Assembly (NCBI GenBank): GCA_006503535.1
Contig: QYRS01000005.1
Location: forward strand, 806,001-870,000
Length of the DNA stretch: 64,000 nucleotides
Direction: 5' to 3'
Origin: Arthrinium phaeospermum
Lineage: Eukaryota > Ascomycota > Sordariomycetes > Amphisphaeriales > Apiosporaceae
In this document: positions 49,887 through 61,060 of the stretch, piece after piece
Layout of the letters: each line of letters starts with the position of its first letter
Position numbering within the stretch: position 1 is the stretch's first letter
Notes under the pieces: model-generated
The model's database searches: none
What the model was told of the DNA's origin: nothing
The model's input: only the letters and a program-made list of their open reading frames with translations
Program-made: the position numbers and the translations under genes

Positions 49887-51674
49887 TTAGAGAGCCAGGT
49901 TGATGACAGTCTTGAGGATGTCCTTGCAGCCCCAGCTCTTCTCGCAGGCGCACTCGGTCTGGTCGCTCTTCCACAGGTCGTCCTCGAGGGAGAAGAGGAC
50001 GATGTCGTTGGGGCACTCCTTGAGGATACCGGTGACGGCAGTCTCCTGCTCGACCTTACCGGGGCAGGCGGCGCCCATGCACTTACCCTGGCTGGGCCAG
50101 CCGGTCTCGTAGCACTTTCCGGGCTTGCCGCAGATGCCGCTGAGGATCTCCATCTGGTTCTTGACGAAGACACCGGCCTGAGAAGCGCTGGTCTGGGCGT
50201 TGAAGAAGGGGTGGATGTTGGCGGCGGGGTACTCGATGAGGCCGCAGAGGGTCTCAGCGACACCGTCCATCTGCCAGGCACCGAGGGTGTCGGCAGTGGT
50301 GTAGCCACCAGTGTAGCCGGAGAAGGTCTCCTTGCAGGTGTTGATGAGGCCAGCGATCTCACCGGGGGTGCAGTAGCCGTTCAGCATGGCCTCGTTACCG
50401 ATGGAGATGATGTCAACGAGGTCGTACTTGCCCCAGCTCTTGATGGCGTTGATCTGCTCGGAGACGGTAGGGTTGTTGGCGGAGCAGTGGGGAGCATCGA
50501 TGAAGACACCGAGGATCATCTTGCAGCCGTAGGCCTCGCAGGCGGCACCGACGTTGGGGAGGGTGTCGCAGTCGGTGGAGTAGGTGCGGAGGGTGGAGAT
50601 GCCGGCCTTGGTGAGGGCCTCGACATCCTTCATGACTTCGCTCTTGGTCTTGCAGTTGCCGTCCTGAGCGTAGGGGGTGTAGGTCATGGCCCAGGGAGCC
50701 TTGCCGTTACCCTTGGGGGGGCTGGGGGCCTTGCTGGGCTTGGGCTTGGGCTTGTCGGCCGAGGAAGCGGGGACCTGGGGGACCTGGGAGTAGACGGGGT
50801 TGCTGGCCGGGGCCGAGGGGGCAGGAGCCGAAGGGGCCGGGGCCGGGGCAGACGGGCGAGGGGTGACGGGAGCCGCGGGGACAACCGAGGTGAGAACGGC
50901 CGAGGTGGGCTTGGTGTTCTCGTAAGGGCAGTAGACGACATCGTTGGTCTTGGTGATGGTGGTCTGGACCTCGGGGCGAGTGTAGGTACCCGGCAGGTAC
51001 GAGGTGATGGAGGGCACAGCAATGGTGCTGTCCTCGGTGACGACCGTGGTGTGCTTGCCGACGGTGTAGGTACCGGCAGCCGGGCAGAAGGTGGTGGTCA
51101 CGTCAATGGTGCTGGTGGTGACACCCTCGCTGGTCTTGACGGTGGCGTAGGGCACGGTGATGGTGGTGGTGCCGGTCACGGTGGTGGTGACACCGCCGAG
51201 GGTGTGGGTACCCTTGGGGACCGAGGTCATCGAGGCACCGCAGACGGTGGTGGTCTTGTCGACGGTGATGGTCGTGGCCGGGAAGGTGTAGACACCGGGG
51301 GTAGGGCACAGCTGGGGAGCCGGCGTGGGGACGACGGCCTTCTCGGTCGTCGTCGGCTTCGGGGCAGCCGAGGAAGTCGTGGCGGCCTGGGGGGCGATGG
51401 GCTTGCTGGTCGCCGGGGGAGCAGGAGGGTTGTAGACTGGGGAGCCGTGTTAGTTGGTGCCCTGTTTCCACGTATAGGACTTGCATGCCGGGGACTTACG
51501 GGTAGCCTCTCCGTACCAGGTGCTGTAGATGGTGGTGCACTCAGGGACACAGGTGCCGTTGGTGTCCTTCTTGTCGAAGCCGTGGAAGGCCTCGTGGGCG
51601 TGGCGGCGGTGAGCGCTGGCGTTGGCAGCACCGGCCAGGGCCGCGGTGGCGGCGACGGCGAAAGTTCCCTTCAT
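49887..51674 (-). CDS. btgE: Secreted GH17 beta-glucan-active cell-wall enzyme, BtgE-like
   Basis: Two exons, 51500-51674 and 49887-51436, encode 574 aa. A signal peptide (MKGTFAVAATAALAGAANAS) is followed by a Cys-containing motif (CVPECTTIYSTWYGEAT). Next is a Thr-rich region with three related modules (CPTPGVYTFPATTITVDKTT; CPAAGTYTVGKHTTVVTEDS; LPGTYTRPEVQTTITKTNDV), a Pro/Ser/Ala linker to about residue 290, and a GH17 barrel. Catalytic signatures are IGNEAMLNG (acid/base Glu, about 405) and YETGWPSQG (nucleophile Glu, about 502). BtgE/Scw-type proteins remodel beta-1,3-glucan and are cell-wall associated. No GPI tail is present; the protein ends KTVINLAL. Codon use is very biased to C/G-ending codons, suggesting high expression, and this opens a long spurious antisense frame. 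Confidence 0.94.
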
Positions 51675-54600
51675 TATTCCTTCGTTGATCGAAAGCTATT
51701 AGATGTAAAGCAGCTGTTTACGATTTTTCGTGTATATATTCGTGACTGAACGAGTGCCCGCTGAAAGAGTGAAGCGGTTGTTGAAATTAGGTATAAGGAC
51801 GAAAGTTGGCGAATGCTATCACGAGGATTGCATTAACATCAAGGGTCGTTCCGTGAGGGAGGGAAGAGGGAGGAAAAGGAAGGTAGATCGAGGGCAGATC
51901 GCGGTACATATATTATCAGGGCGAGCCCACGGTGCAGGCCTTCACGGGGGTAGTGGGAGCGAGCGTCTCCATGGAGCAAGAGATGAGCGCGCGGGTGGGC
52001 TGCCCATACAGAATGGACACCCCAATTTGGTTGACATGGTTGTTGTTTTTGGTACCTTTGACCTTGCTTGACCTTTCCTAGCAGGGCCCCATCTTCCATC
52101 ACCGCTGGTCGCGCTGGGATCCTCACGACCCTTGCCCGCGATGGATCCCCCAAGCCATTTAGCTGGCCGAATGCCTGTCCTGTCCCCTGTCCTATTCCCA
52201 GAATATTCCCTCCGTCTTCTGCGACGGCTTCCCTCAACCCGGCAGCCCATGAGCGAGCCCACGAGAAATGGCGCAATGACAGGTTTGTAGCAGTCGCGCA
52301 CAGTGAGACAGGCGGATCAGAGCCCCGGCATCTGTCGTGCGTTTTTTTCTTTTGCGTTGTTGTCTGGGCCTTGAACCGAGTCGAACATGTGCATACTGCT
52401 TACCCAACTTTCCACTTTCCCTGTTGCCTGTGGTCCACCCGCGTGCTGTGCTATGGATGGATGCACTGCTGGCCTATGTACATATTTACTCGTTGTACCT
52501 GCATAAGTCTCTCGGCAACTCCAATGCGGCCAATCAACCATGCTATTTATGTGGTCAAAATGCAGGGGGGGTCCTGGGAGACCCTCGCATTGGCGAACCT
52601 TTAGGGGGGAGGCTTCAACCGTCGAGAGTCACCCGTGACGGCTAAGGCAAATTGGATATTTACCCAAATAGTACGGTGGCAAGTAAAGAAGACGAACAAA
52701 ATAGAACGCAATCAGACGGCCGCATTAAGGAGGAGGGAAGGGTAAGAGACCGTCCGACTGTAGTGCATCCTGTCAAGCCCGTTCAATGTAACTTCAATGT
52801 TGTGCCTTATGCCTGCTGTTCGGCGCCACTGCTAGCGCCATACGGAAATTACTTAAGCGACCTTGGGAAATTGCAACCTCGCGCCAGCAGCTCCCCAACC
52901 CTGCAAGATCAACCCATTGGCTCTGCATTGGTCAGTCGACCCTCCTGCCTCCCACGGCACCAAGCTGGGCTCCTGTATGCATGTATCGGAATGGCAGGCA
53001 TGGGCGGGCGGGCAGCTCAGTGCTTTCATTTCGTCGTCGAGGTTATCGGCAACCTTCATTTGTTTGATGCCTGTGCGTAGATGTAGTAGGCTCTCCGGTT
53101 GACTCTTGCTACGATCTGCCCGATCATGGTCACAGTAGCCCTATCGATATGGTCGGGGTGAATGTGGTTTTCAGCGACGGCGACGGTTTTCTGGACGGTT
53201 GCCGGGCCGCTTGCTGGAAGGAAGGATGCAAGAAGAAACACGACGACTGCCACGGCCGATCCCTTCCCATTTTCGGTCGCCTGCGGCCGCATAACGCATC
53301 AATACCTACCTACATACTTACTACTACATGACTGCTGTCTGGACTGTGCCCAGCTGTCCAGCTGTCAGGCTGCCCAGCTCGGCGAGTCGGGTGCGTCAAG
53401 GGGTGCACAGACGGACATGTCAACATGTGTTTTACATATTTCTCCTTCCTTTTCTTTCTTTGTTCTGCCCATCCCGCAATTCCTCCGGGGAGGAGTCAGC
53501 TTTTTCGCCATTCGCCATTCGCCTTGGACGTTTGCCGTCCTCCGTTTCCCGTTGGCTGGGACAGAAGTCGGTCAGCCAGTCCGATCGTTCGAGAAGACCT
53601 GTGTTTACGAACCTGCCCGTTGCGGTGCCCAGCATCTCTCTTGTCATCTCTCTGTCGGGCTAACCTTATCTGACTACCTCCCATTTCCCCCTTTTAAGCT
53701 CGCTAGCTCCACGCGAGGCGCTGCGCCTTACCGCCTTGCCTGTTTCCTTCTCCCACGCTTGGCATGCTCCGCGACCCCCCCGGCCGCCAGCACCACCCCG
53801 GTCCTCGTATATAAATTGCCTGCTGGAGAAGGGATCATTTGAACCGTGGGCCGCCCGGGTCCTCCAAGCCTCCTTCCCCACACGGCCTAAATGAGGCAGC
53901 TATCTTCAACGCTCATCAGCCAGATCACACCTGGATCTAGCCTCGCCCTCGTTCGACGTCCTGGTTCCCGATATTCAAGCTTTCGATAGTGGGGGTTTGG
54001 TTGTCAAATCAAGTGATTCCAACCGCTGATCCAGCACCTGCCCTCTGTTCGCCCGACTTCTATTCTTATTGCCGGCCAGTACCGGCATCTGCGATCCCAA
54101 GAGACAGCTCAGTAGGTTAGGGGGGGTTAGGCCTGATTGTTCGATGGACCCGTCGCCTATCACTCTGGCCAGACCAATAGATCGTCATTCAAAGGTAATT
54201 AAATATCTGTGATACCGATCGAGTTGAGTTGCCTTACCTTCCTGGTGTAACGATTTCGCCCATGTTTCGAAGTGCTGATCCCCCAAGCGTACTGGATTTG
54301 ACAATTGCTTCAAGCATTGGGCAAGGACATCTGCTGTGCAACACTCAGCTGGCGAGAGCTTCCGACCGGCCACAGCTGGGTAACCGGTAACTGCCCGGCA
54401 TTGAATACCCGTGCTGTCGCACCGCCTGGATCCGTCTTTTCTTTGTGGATTATTTCTCCAGCTGGGTTTGTTGTCACCAAGGAGGCTCTCCAGAAAAAAA
54501 ATAGCCACCATACTATTGGGGACACTTCATGGTCACAGAGCCACGCATGGCCCATGAGCCGACAGCATGGGCCAAAGGCTGCGATAGATCATGCCCCGTT

Positions 54601-54872
54601 CGCGGAACTCCCATGACTGGCAGCGATGCCTGGGCTGAATCACGACTTGGGCGCAGACCGTTGAGGCAGGATAGGATTTAATTAAAATGTGTACGGTGAT
54701 AGCTGACGGATATGAATAGATTTTCCTCCGAACCCTTTCAGACTTCCTTCCCAGGTGAAATGCCCAATTTGACCGTGTCCTTGATGTATATCCTCGGTTT
54801 AGCTCGCTGCGGAAGCACCCCCTTTAAACCCTATCGCGACGTCGAAGAGGGGTCGAAACCCCATTTCCAACT
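51675..54872. other. Intergenic, 3.2 kb
   Basis: This contains the promoter of the BtgE-like gene. A TATATAAAT box at 53808-53816 lies 75 nt before a short ATG frame at 53891, listed separately. Other open frames show no recognisable protein. The 52-54.8 kb part is otherwise unremarkable. Confidence 0.45.
53891..53989 (+). CDS. Possible short ORF or first exon with a mitochondrial-presequence-like product
   Basis: The ATG at 53891 opens 32 codons to TAG at 53987-53989. The product begins MRQLSSTLISQITPGSSLAL and ends RRPGSRYSSFR. It has five Arg, no acidic residues and many Ser, like a mitochondrial targeting peptide. A TATA-like box lies 75 nt upstream. I could not find a following exon in phase, so this may be a complete small ORF, the first exon of a gene I cannot trace, or chance. 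Confidence 0.25.
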   Translation: MRQLSSTLISQITPGSSLALVRRPGSRYSSFR

Positions 54873-55478
54873 TTACTGCAACATGGCAGTGCTGACCAGA
54901 ACCGAAGCAATGACCAGGCCAATCTAGTAAAGTGTCAGCTATATGTAGGTAATGGCATCTCATCACACAAGAAAACTTACCGAAGCACCCATCGCCCCAA
55001 CCCCGGAAATCGGTGGTGCCTTGCCACCAGAACCAGTGGTACCATTGGGCATCACCCCGCCAGTACCCATTGGCATGCCTCCCATCGAAGCGGAATGCAT
55101 GGTGGTCATGGTGCTCATCTTTGTCATGCTGCTGGCCATGGTGGTCTGCGACGAGTCCATCGGCATCGAAGATGGGGTCGTTGCCTTGGTCATGGGCTCC
55201 TCGTAGGGCATCGAGGCACTCATGCCCGTGGTCATGGCGGCAGAGCTAGCCCCCATGCCCGCCTCGGACGAAGGCGTGTTGGTAGTGATGGGCAGGGAGT
55301 GCATGAGCGAAGAAGCCGCGTCGGTCGTCGGTGCAGCCCCGGAAGAAGGCGCAGCGTCGGCGGGCATGGTAGACCCACCCGCGGCGGCGGCGGTAGAAGA
55401 CATGGGCATCTGGCCGTCTTCCATCTGGGCCAGCGCGGCGCCGGCCAGTGCAAGAAGCGCGTATCGTCGGACAGCCAT
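54873..55478 (-). CDS. Small Met/Ser/Thr-rich secreted protein with GPI-type C terminus
   Basis: Two exons, 54981-55478 and 54873-54923, encode 182 aa; the 57-bp intron has a GTAAGT donor and CTAG acceptor. An N-terminal signal peptide (MAVRRYALLALAGAALAQ) is followed by a low-complexity body rich in Met, Ser, Thr, Ala and Gly, with 24 Met residues overall. The second exon supplies a hydrophobic tail (IGLVIASVLVSTAMLQ) after small residues (GVGAMGAS), the pattern of a GPI-anchor signal. Without the splice the tail is lost and the frame ends at SFLV. No family is recognised. Likely location is plasma membrane or wall; function unknown. Confidence 0.75.
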
Positions 55479-56123
55479 CTTTTATTTTATTTTATTTTTG
55501 AAAAAAAAAATAGTAGTTCTTGATAATGCAACGTGGATTGTCGTAGATCTACAGAGGCGAGGTCGAGAGCCAGGTCAGGGGTGCCGGCGGAAGGACCTAA
55601 GAATATCTCCAAAGACAAAGAACACTCGTCGTGCCTTTGACGACGAAGGCGGAGACCTATCTTCTTGAACCTCAGTTGAAGAGGCAACAAGTTGACAAGA
55701 CATTCCACTTGGTCAACAAGGGAAGCTTTATTACAGCCATATCTGCATGCGGACATGTCTTACCTACGGATTTGCCGCCTCGTCATAGCCACTTGCATCT
55801 CAGTCGGTGCTCTAGATACATGGGCGGATTTCTGCAATCGCGATTATCTATTGATACCTTTGTCTCAACGATGCATGCCTGTGAGGGGGGTTCAACCCGT
55901 TGAGGTAGAAATCGATCGATTACGTTGATGATGAATTCGACTCTCCCTCTCTCTCTCTGTGTGTGTGTAAGCGGAACCAGCCAATCAGGAACTGGTGGGT
56001 CTTTTGCAAGCACGTGACACCCTTGGTTCAATTGCCCGAGAAATCTTCCATTTGCATTGGAATGCGATGCAACCAGCGCTGTGTATGTGTATACAACACG
56101 CACCCGCATATCTAAAAGTAATC
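55479..56123. promoter_or_regulatory. Bidirectional promoter, GPI-protein gene (-) / CYT-4 gene (+)
   Basis: Only 645 bp separate the two divergent start codons. An A/T-rich stretch (TTTTATTTTATTTTATTTTTG-like, from about 55479) is the immediate leader of the minus-strand gene. A CT/GT dinucleotide tract occurs at about 55944-55969. No other gene fits here. Confidence 0.55.
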
Positions 56124-59100
56124 ATGTTACAGGCATCGGGCCGGTCCTACGTATGCTGGCAATGTACCTCCCGAAGGCTGGCTTCCAATGCCGCATCCCC
56201 GAGGCTAGACTTGGCAAGGAAGTCGTATCAGGCCTCTTGGAGCCAGCCATTGACTACTTATAGGGTAAGTGAGAGGGCTTCACGAACGTCTTCCATCCGT
56301 GCATAAAAGCTGACATTTTTACCAGGGGCTTGCCACGGTACAGCACCACCAGGATCAGGACGTCGCAGGCAGCCCTAAGATTTCCGCCTACCGGGCGAAG
56401 AAAACAAAGGGCCAGATCCCAATTCGGCAACGTCTGCGGGAATGGGAGAGCAACAACCCCGATGAGGCACACTCGATGCTGGCGGATCACGCCCATCTGG
56501 GTGAGCTGTCCAACAGCTTCACGCGCCCGCAGAATGTGACCATGGCGCAGTTCGATGCCAACTCTCCCTTGTTCCAAGGGGATGAGCTTTCGGAGCTCAG
56601 ATCTGACGATACAATGCTGACGCCTGGCGACATGGTCGAATTGAGGTATGCCCGGCTCTTCATGCTATATGTATTGAACCTGCTGTACTAATGCACCATA
56701 CAGCTCAGATGGATCCCGAAGACCTATGCTCGCCGTGTGTCTCGGCCGCGTAGGTGGTTACGAGCATTACTATACCAGCAGTGGCAAATGGTTTTCAGGG
56801 ATCGGCGTCAACCCTTTATTCGTTGTTCCCAAGTTTGCGACGGCCAGCGAGCTCGAACCCATCATTGCAGAGCTTCCCTCGGGAGATATCCCTATGGAGA
56901 CGCTCAATGCCCTACAGGATCTAGGCCATGGTCCGTCCCGGACTGCCGGCGCCCCACTTCTTCGCAAGATGCTCGACTTCACGCAACATGCCGAGACCAT
57001 CTACCAGGAGAATGCTGGGACCTTGGACTCTTCCAGCAGCTTCATCGGAGATCCGGTGAAGCATCGTTATCTCGATCTACACGAGATTGCCGAGCTTCTT
57101 CTACCTTCTACTTCGAAACAGGACGGCAAGTTCAGCTCGACCGCGCTATACGCAGTGCACAGGGCTATTTTACAGGACGAGATGTTCTTCCGGCCGCTGA
57201 AACAGACCGGCCACCGGCGGTCTTACCTGTTCGAAGTAAGCCCGCTGTCCGAGGTGCGCATCATACAGCGAGTCGAGATTATGGTGCGAGACTACATGGA
57301 GACAACGCCCGAGAAACGTACGGGCAAAACACGCAAAGGCGAGTCTTCCACCCTGCTGGACTTTGTCAAGACGGCTCGCCGAGCTATCGACCAAAGCCGC
57401 GCACATCGCCAGACCTCTGCTCATGGGTTGATTGGGCCATCCAAGAAGCCTACACAAATTCGATCCGAGTGGACCGCTACCGATATTGAGGTATTGCAGT
57501 TCATAGAGCTGTGGGCCAGCTACCAGAAGTTTCCGATGTTCTCGCGCTTGCAATGCTTGGGATCGGCTATTATTCGTGCCGTTGAGAGGTATGATGACGA
57601 AGGTTTCAGCACTACCACTGGGTGGACTTTCCTCCAGGAGGTTGGATGGATCCCTCCTTGGGAGATCCAGTCTCGATATGGCATCCGTTTTCCCGGTGTC
57701 GAGGTGCAGCGCGGTGGTGGTTTCACCCGCCCTGTGTTGACTCCACAGGAGATGAACATGGACGGGGATGTCTTTGAGGGCCGTCGCAAGCACTGGGACC
57801 AGGTGACTACTTACTGCATCGATGCCGAGTCCACCACAGAGATTGACGATGGAGTTTCTGTTGAACCAACACCGGATCCTGATCAGTTCTGGATCCACGT
57901 GCATGTGGCAGATCCTGCATCTGCCATCAAGGCCGACTCGCGGATGGCCAAGTACGCGGAGCTCATCCCCGAGACTGTCTACCTCCAGGGCCATTACTCC
58001 CGCATGTTGCCCGGCTCTTGTGCCGACGAGCTTTCCCTCCGTGAGAACAGGCGTTGCCTTACGATAAGCGCCCTTGTCAGCACTCGAGGAGACCTGCTCG
58101 GCCGCAAGATCACGCCCGGCAGACTCGGCAAGGTTGTCTACATCACACCCGAAGCCGTCAACATTGCACTTGGCGAAGAAAGAGGGGATCCTGAATGGAG
58201 CTCCGAGAAACTTGCAGTTGGGATTAAACCACGGCAGCCGGTCCCTGCAAGGACCATGATGAAGCCTGGTCAGCTTAGTGCCGGGCAGAAGGGCGACCTG
58301 GCTCTCTTGTCTAAACTTGGCAAAGCAATTCAGAAGCAGCGCCTTGAGAGGGGTGCCACCCCAATCTATCAGCCTCGCGCCGAGCCTTCCGTCTTCCTTC
58401 TGAACACCAAACAGATTGCCATGGAGAACGGCTTTATAAGTGTGGCAGGAGACCCTTCAATTTCCGTGGGGTACTCTGAGAACCAAGGTACAGATCTTGT
58501 CGAAAACTCGATGCGCTTGGCAGGTGAAATAGCTGCACAGTGGTGTGATGAGCGAGGTGTGCCGGCTCTCTATCGTTCGCAGCCGCACGCCACACAAAAC
58601 GCCTCGCTCATCCAGCAGTATACGAGCGAGGTCTTCTACCCCCTTCTGAAAGCCGGCATCCGGCCCCAAGACAACCAATGGAGGCATCTTCGCGCGCTTC
58701 TAGGCGGTGACGAAATCAGTACCACCCCAGGTCCCCATTTTACTATGGGTGTCGACATGTACACCAAGGCTACGTCCCCTCTCCGTCGCTACTCCGATCT
58801 TATCGTTCACTGGCAGATTGAGGCCGCGATCCTCGAGGAGATGAAGCGTGGCAAGAGCTTGGTGGGCAACACGGACGACTCTTTTCTCCCCTTCGACCGC
58901 AACAAGCTGGATCGTATGCTGTCCATGCTGCGGGTTCGGGAGAAGCAGATCCGGGCCCTCAACAACGGCCAGGGGGCGGAGCAATGGGTCCTGCAGGCCC
59001 TCGTGCGCGCCTGGAAGTTCAACGAGGCGCCGCTGCCGGAGACGTTTGAGTTCACCGTGGCCCACGTGGCCGGGCGCCGCAGCATTGTCGGCCGTCTCGA

Positions 59101-59353
59101 CTGGTTCAACCGCGCGGCCATGCTGCGGCCCGACGCCATGAACGACGTGGCTAGGATGGCCGAAGTCCGGGTGGGCGACGTGTTCAAGGTCAAGCTCTTG
59201 GACGTCAATGTCCCCGCCAACCAGGTCCTGGTCGAGGCTATCGAGCTGCTCGATAGAGCCAGGGGCAAAGACATTGCTGCTGCTGCTGCTCTTGGGGAGC
59301 AGCAGGTAGCAGCAGCAGCAGACTCTCCCCAGGCCGATACTTTGGCTGCCTAG
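56124..59353 (+). CDS. cyt-4: Mitochondrial RNB-family 3'-5' exoribonuclease, CYT-4/Dss1 type
   Basis: Three exons, 56124-56264, 56326-56645 and 56704-59353, encode 1036 aa. The N terminus is basic and Ser-rich (MLQASGRSYVCWQCTSRRLA), as for a mitochondrial presequence. The RNB catalytic region near residues 520-545 reads DAESTTEIDDGVSVEPTPDP, with the Asp cluster that binds Mg2+. Further signatures are IHVHVADPASAI, YRSQPHATQN and ATSPLRRYSDLIVHWQIEAA. In Neurospora CYT-4 acts in mitochondrial RNA processing and turnover; the yeast counterpart Dss1 is the nuclease of the mitochondrial degradosome. The C terminus has an Ala/Gln-rich low-complexity tail. All splice phases fit. The start was chosen because it alone gives a presequence in phase with exon 2. 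Confidence 0.94.
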
Positions 59354-61060
59354 GGCACGGGGGAAAGAACATGTCAATGTGGACCCCCGGTCTACCCATC
59401 TATCGCATATAATCTCCTCTCCACGGTGTGTGCTTTGTATTGATGGTACTGCTGTATGTAGCATAGGCATGCGAGGAAGACAAGAGCCTGCAGGAAAGCA
59501 GTACATGTACTACCATTAGTGTGTGACTACGAAATTGTATTGTGGTATACGCCTTCTTATGGACATAGTGGATATCTAACTGGATGTAAAAGTATATAAT
59601 CAAGTCGAGTGTACGATGTCAGTCAGTAGCCATATTACTATACAGGGCTATATACATAAAATAAGTATATATAGAATCCAGTCCATTAGCCTAGTACACT
59701 TTGGATGGCAATGAATATTGTCACATACTGTCGAACCATTCTGAGCTGGCTGGGCGTGATTTTTTGACTTTTTGTAAACTATTTTGAACACCACCGAGTC
59801 GTGTGTCACGGTGGATTACGTGAGAAAAGGCATCCGTCCGCGAACCCCGACACAACCCCAGACTTCCCCGACGTACTCCGTAATACATATGGACTTTCTC
59901 CACTTGCACCCATCACTTGACCGACCCCCTGGCCATGTTTGCCACCAGAGAAGAAGAACCCTGACAATCGTTCCTTCCAGCCTGACCTGACCTACAGGGC
60001 ACACACGCAAACAACATCTGCTCTTAGTCATGGTACGGAACTAAGGAAGCGTACATTAGGTGCGTACGGTACGACCGACTTACCGAGGCATTAACTAGTC
60101 ACCAGGCATCGTCAGATAAAAAGCACGAGTTTTGGTAAATGATGTTACTTGACAACACCGGATATTTCCGGTGCGATCTCCATCATTTGTCTCTATCTGT
60201 ACTGATGTAACTTGCATAAAACTGGAAGTGAGGCCAACATGACAAACTGTAAATACATGCATGCATGCACTGTCGGGCGTCCTAGGGACAGGGTGACATG
60301 ACCATGGCCAGATTCACCCAGGAACGACCAAATCTGGCGCCCTCGCGGCTCCGATGTGATGCCTGCATTGCTTTTCTCAAGGATTGGGACTGTAGAAGCC
60401 GACTATGGCTTCGCGTCAACCAAACCGGCAAAACCCCCAGAATTCTCATCGGCTAGGTCAAAGGATCAAAGTAGCCGAGGTTGGCCCTCCCCAATTCCAG
60501 CACATCTTTTCGCATCGTCGTTCTGCTAGGCAGGTGGTTTTGTGGCTGCCAGCGGTCGACTGATGCCGCAATATGGGCATTCTCCGTGAGACATACCGAA
60601 AATCGCTTTTCTTTTGCCGTGTCTTGTGGTTCCTTTGATATCGTTCCCAGAAAAAAAAATTCATGATGCCGTGAAGAACGCCATTGTTTGTCCCCGGATA
60701 AGTAATCCCGTGTATACCGTTAACCGTTCCATCCCGTCCCTCCCCTTCCCGTTCCTTCCAACCGAAATGTTACCATTCGTTAGAATTCCTCATAATGAAA
60801 ACTGTCAAAAAGAACAACAACAGACCTATTCCCCAACGCCAGTGGCAATGCGTTTTGAAATCAAAGTGTTCATGATGGTGGTTGCTACCATCTAACCGGG
60901 GGCAGACAACCAAACGTACGTCAAATTAGACCCACAGCCCTTACAGGCTCCTTGGATCTGGCATGCTGCCTGTTCCAAAGCTAGCAGCACAAGTGAAGTT
61001 GCCAAAAAGACTGGCCAGTTGCTATGGGGAGTGAGTGCTCGGGGGTTGTTTAAAGCACCA
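59354..61060. other. Intergenic 3' region between CYT-4 and Reg1-like genes
   Basis: The flanking genes converge, so both 3' UTRs lie here. It contains an AT-rich stretch near 59590-59700 and a TACTCCGTA motif at 59874-59882. No coding region is supported. Confidence 0.5.

Noticed and set aside
49821..51749. 642-codon plus-strand open frame opposite the BtgE-like gene
   Set aside because: It is Gly/Val/Leu-rich low complexity and mirrors the C/G-ending codon bias of the real GH17 gene on the other strand. It has no domain and no introns of its own.
54185..54511. Minus-strand frame containing AECCTADVLAQCLKQLSN
   Set aside because: The short stretch looks protein-like, but there is no start in context, no family match and no connecting exon.
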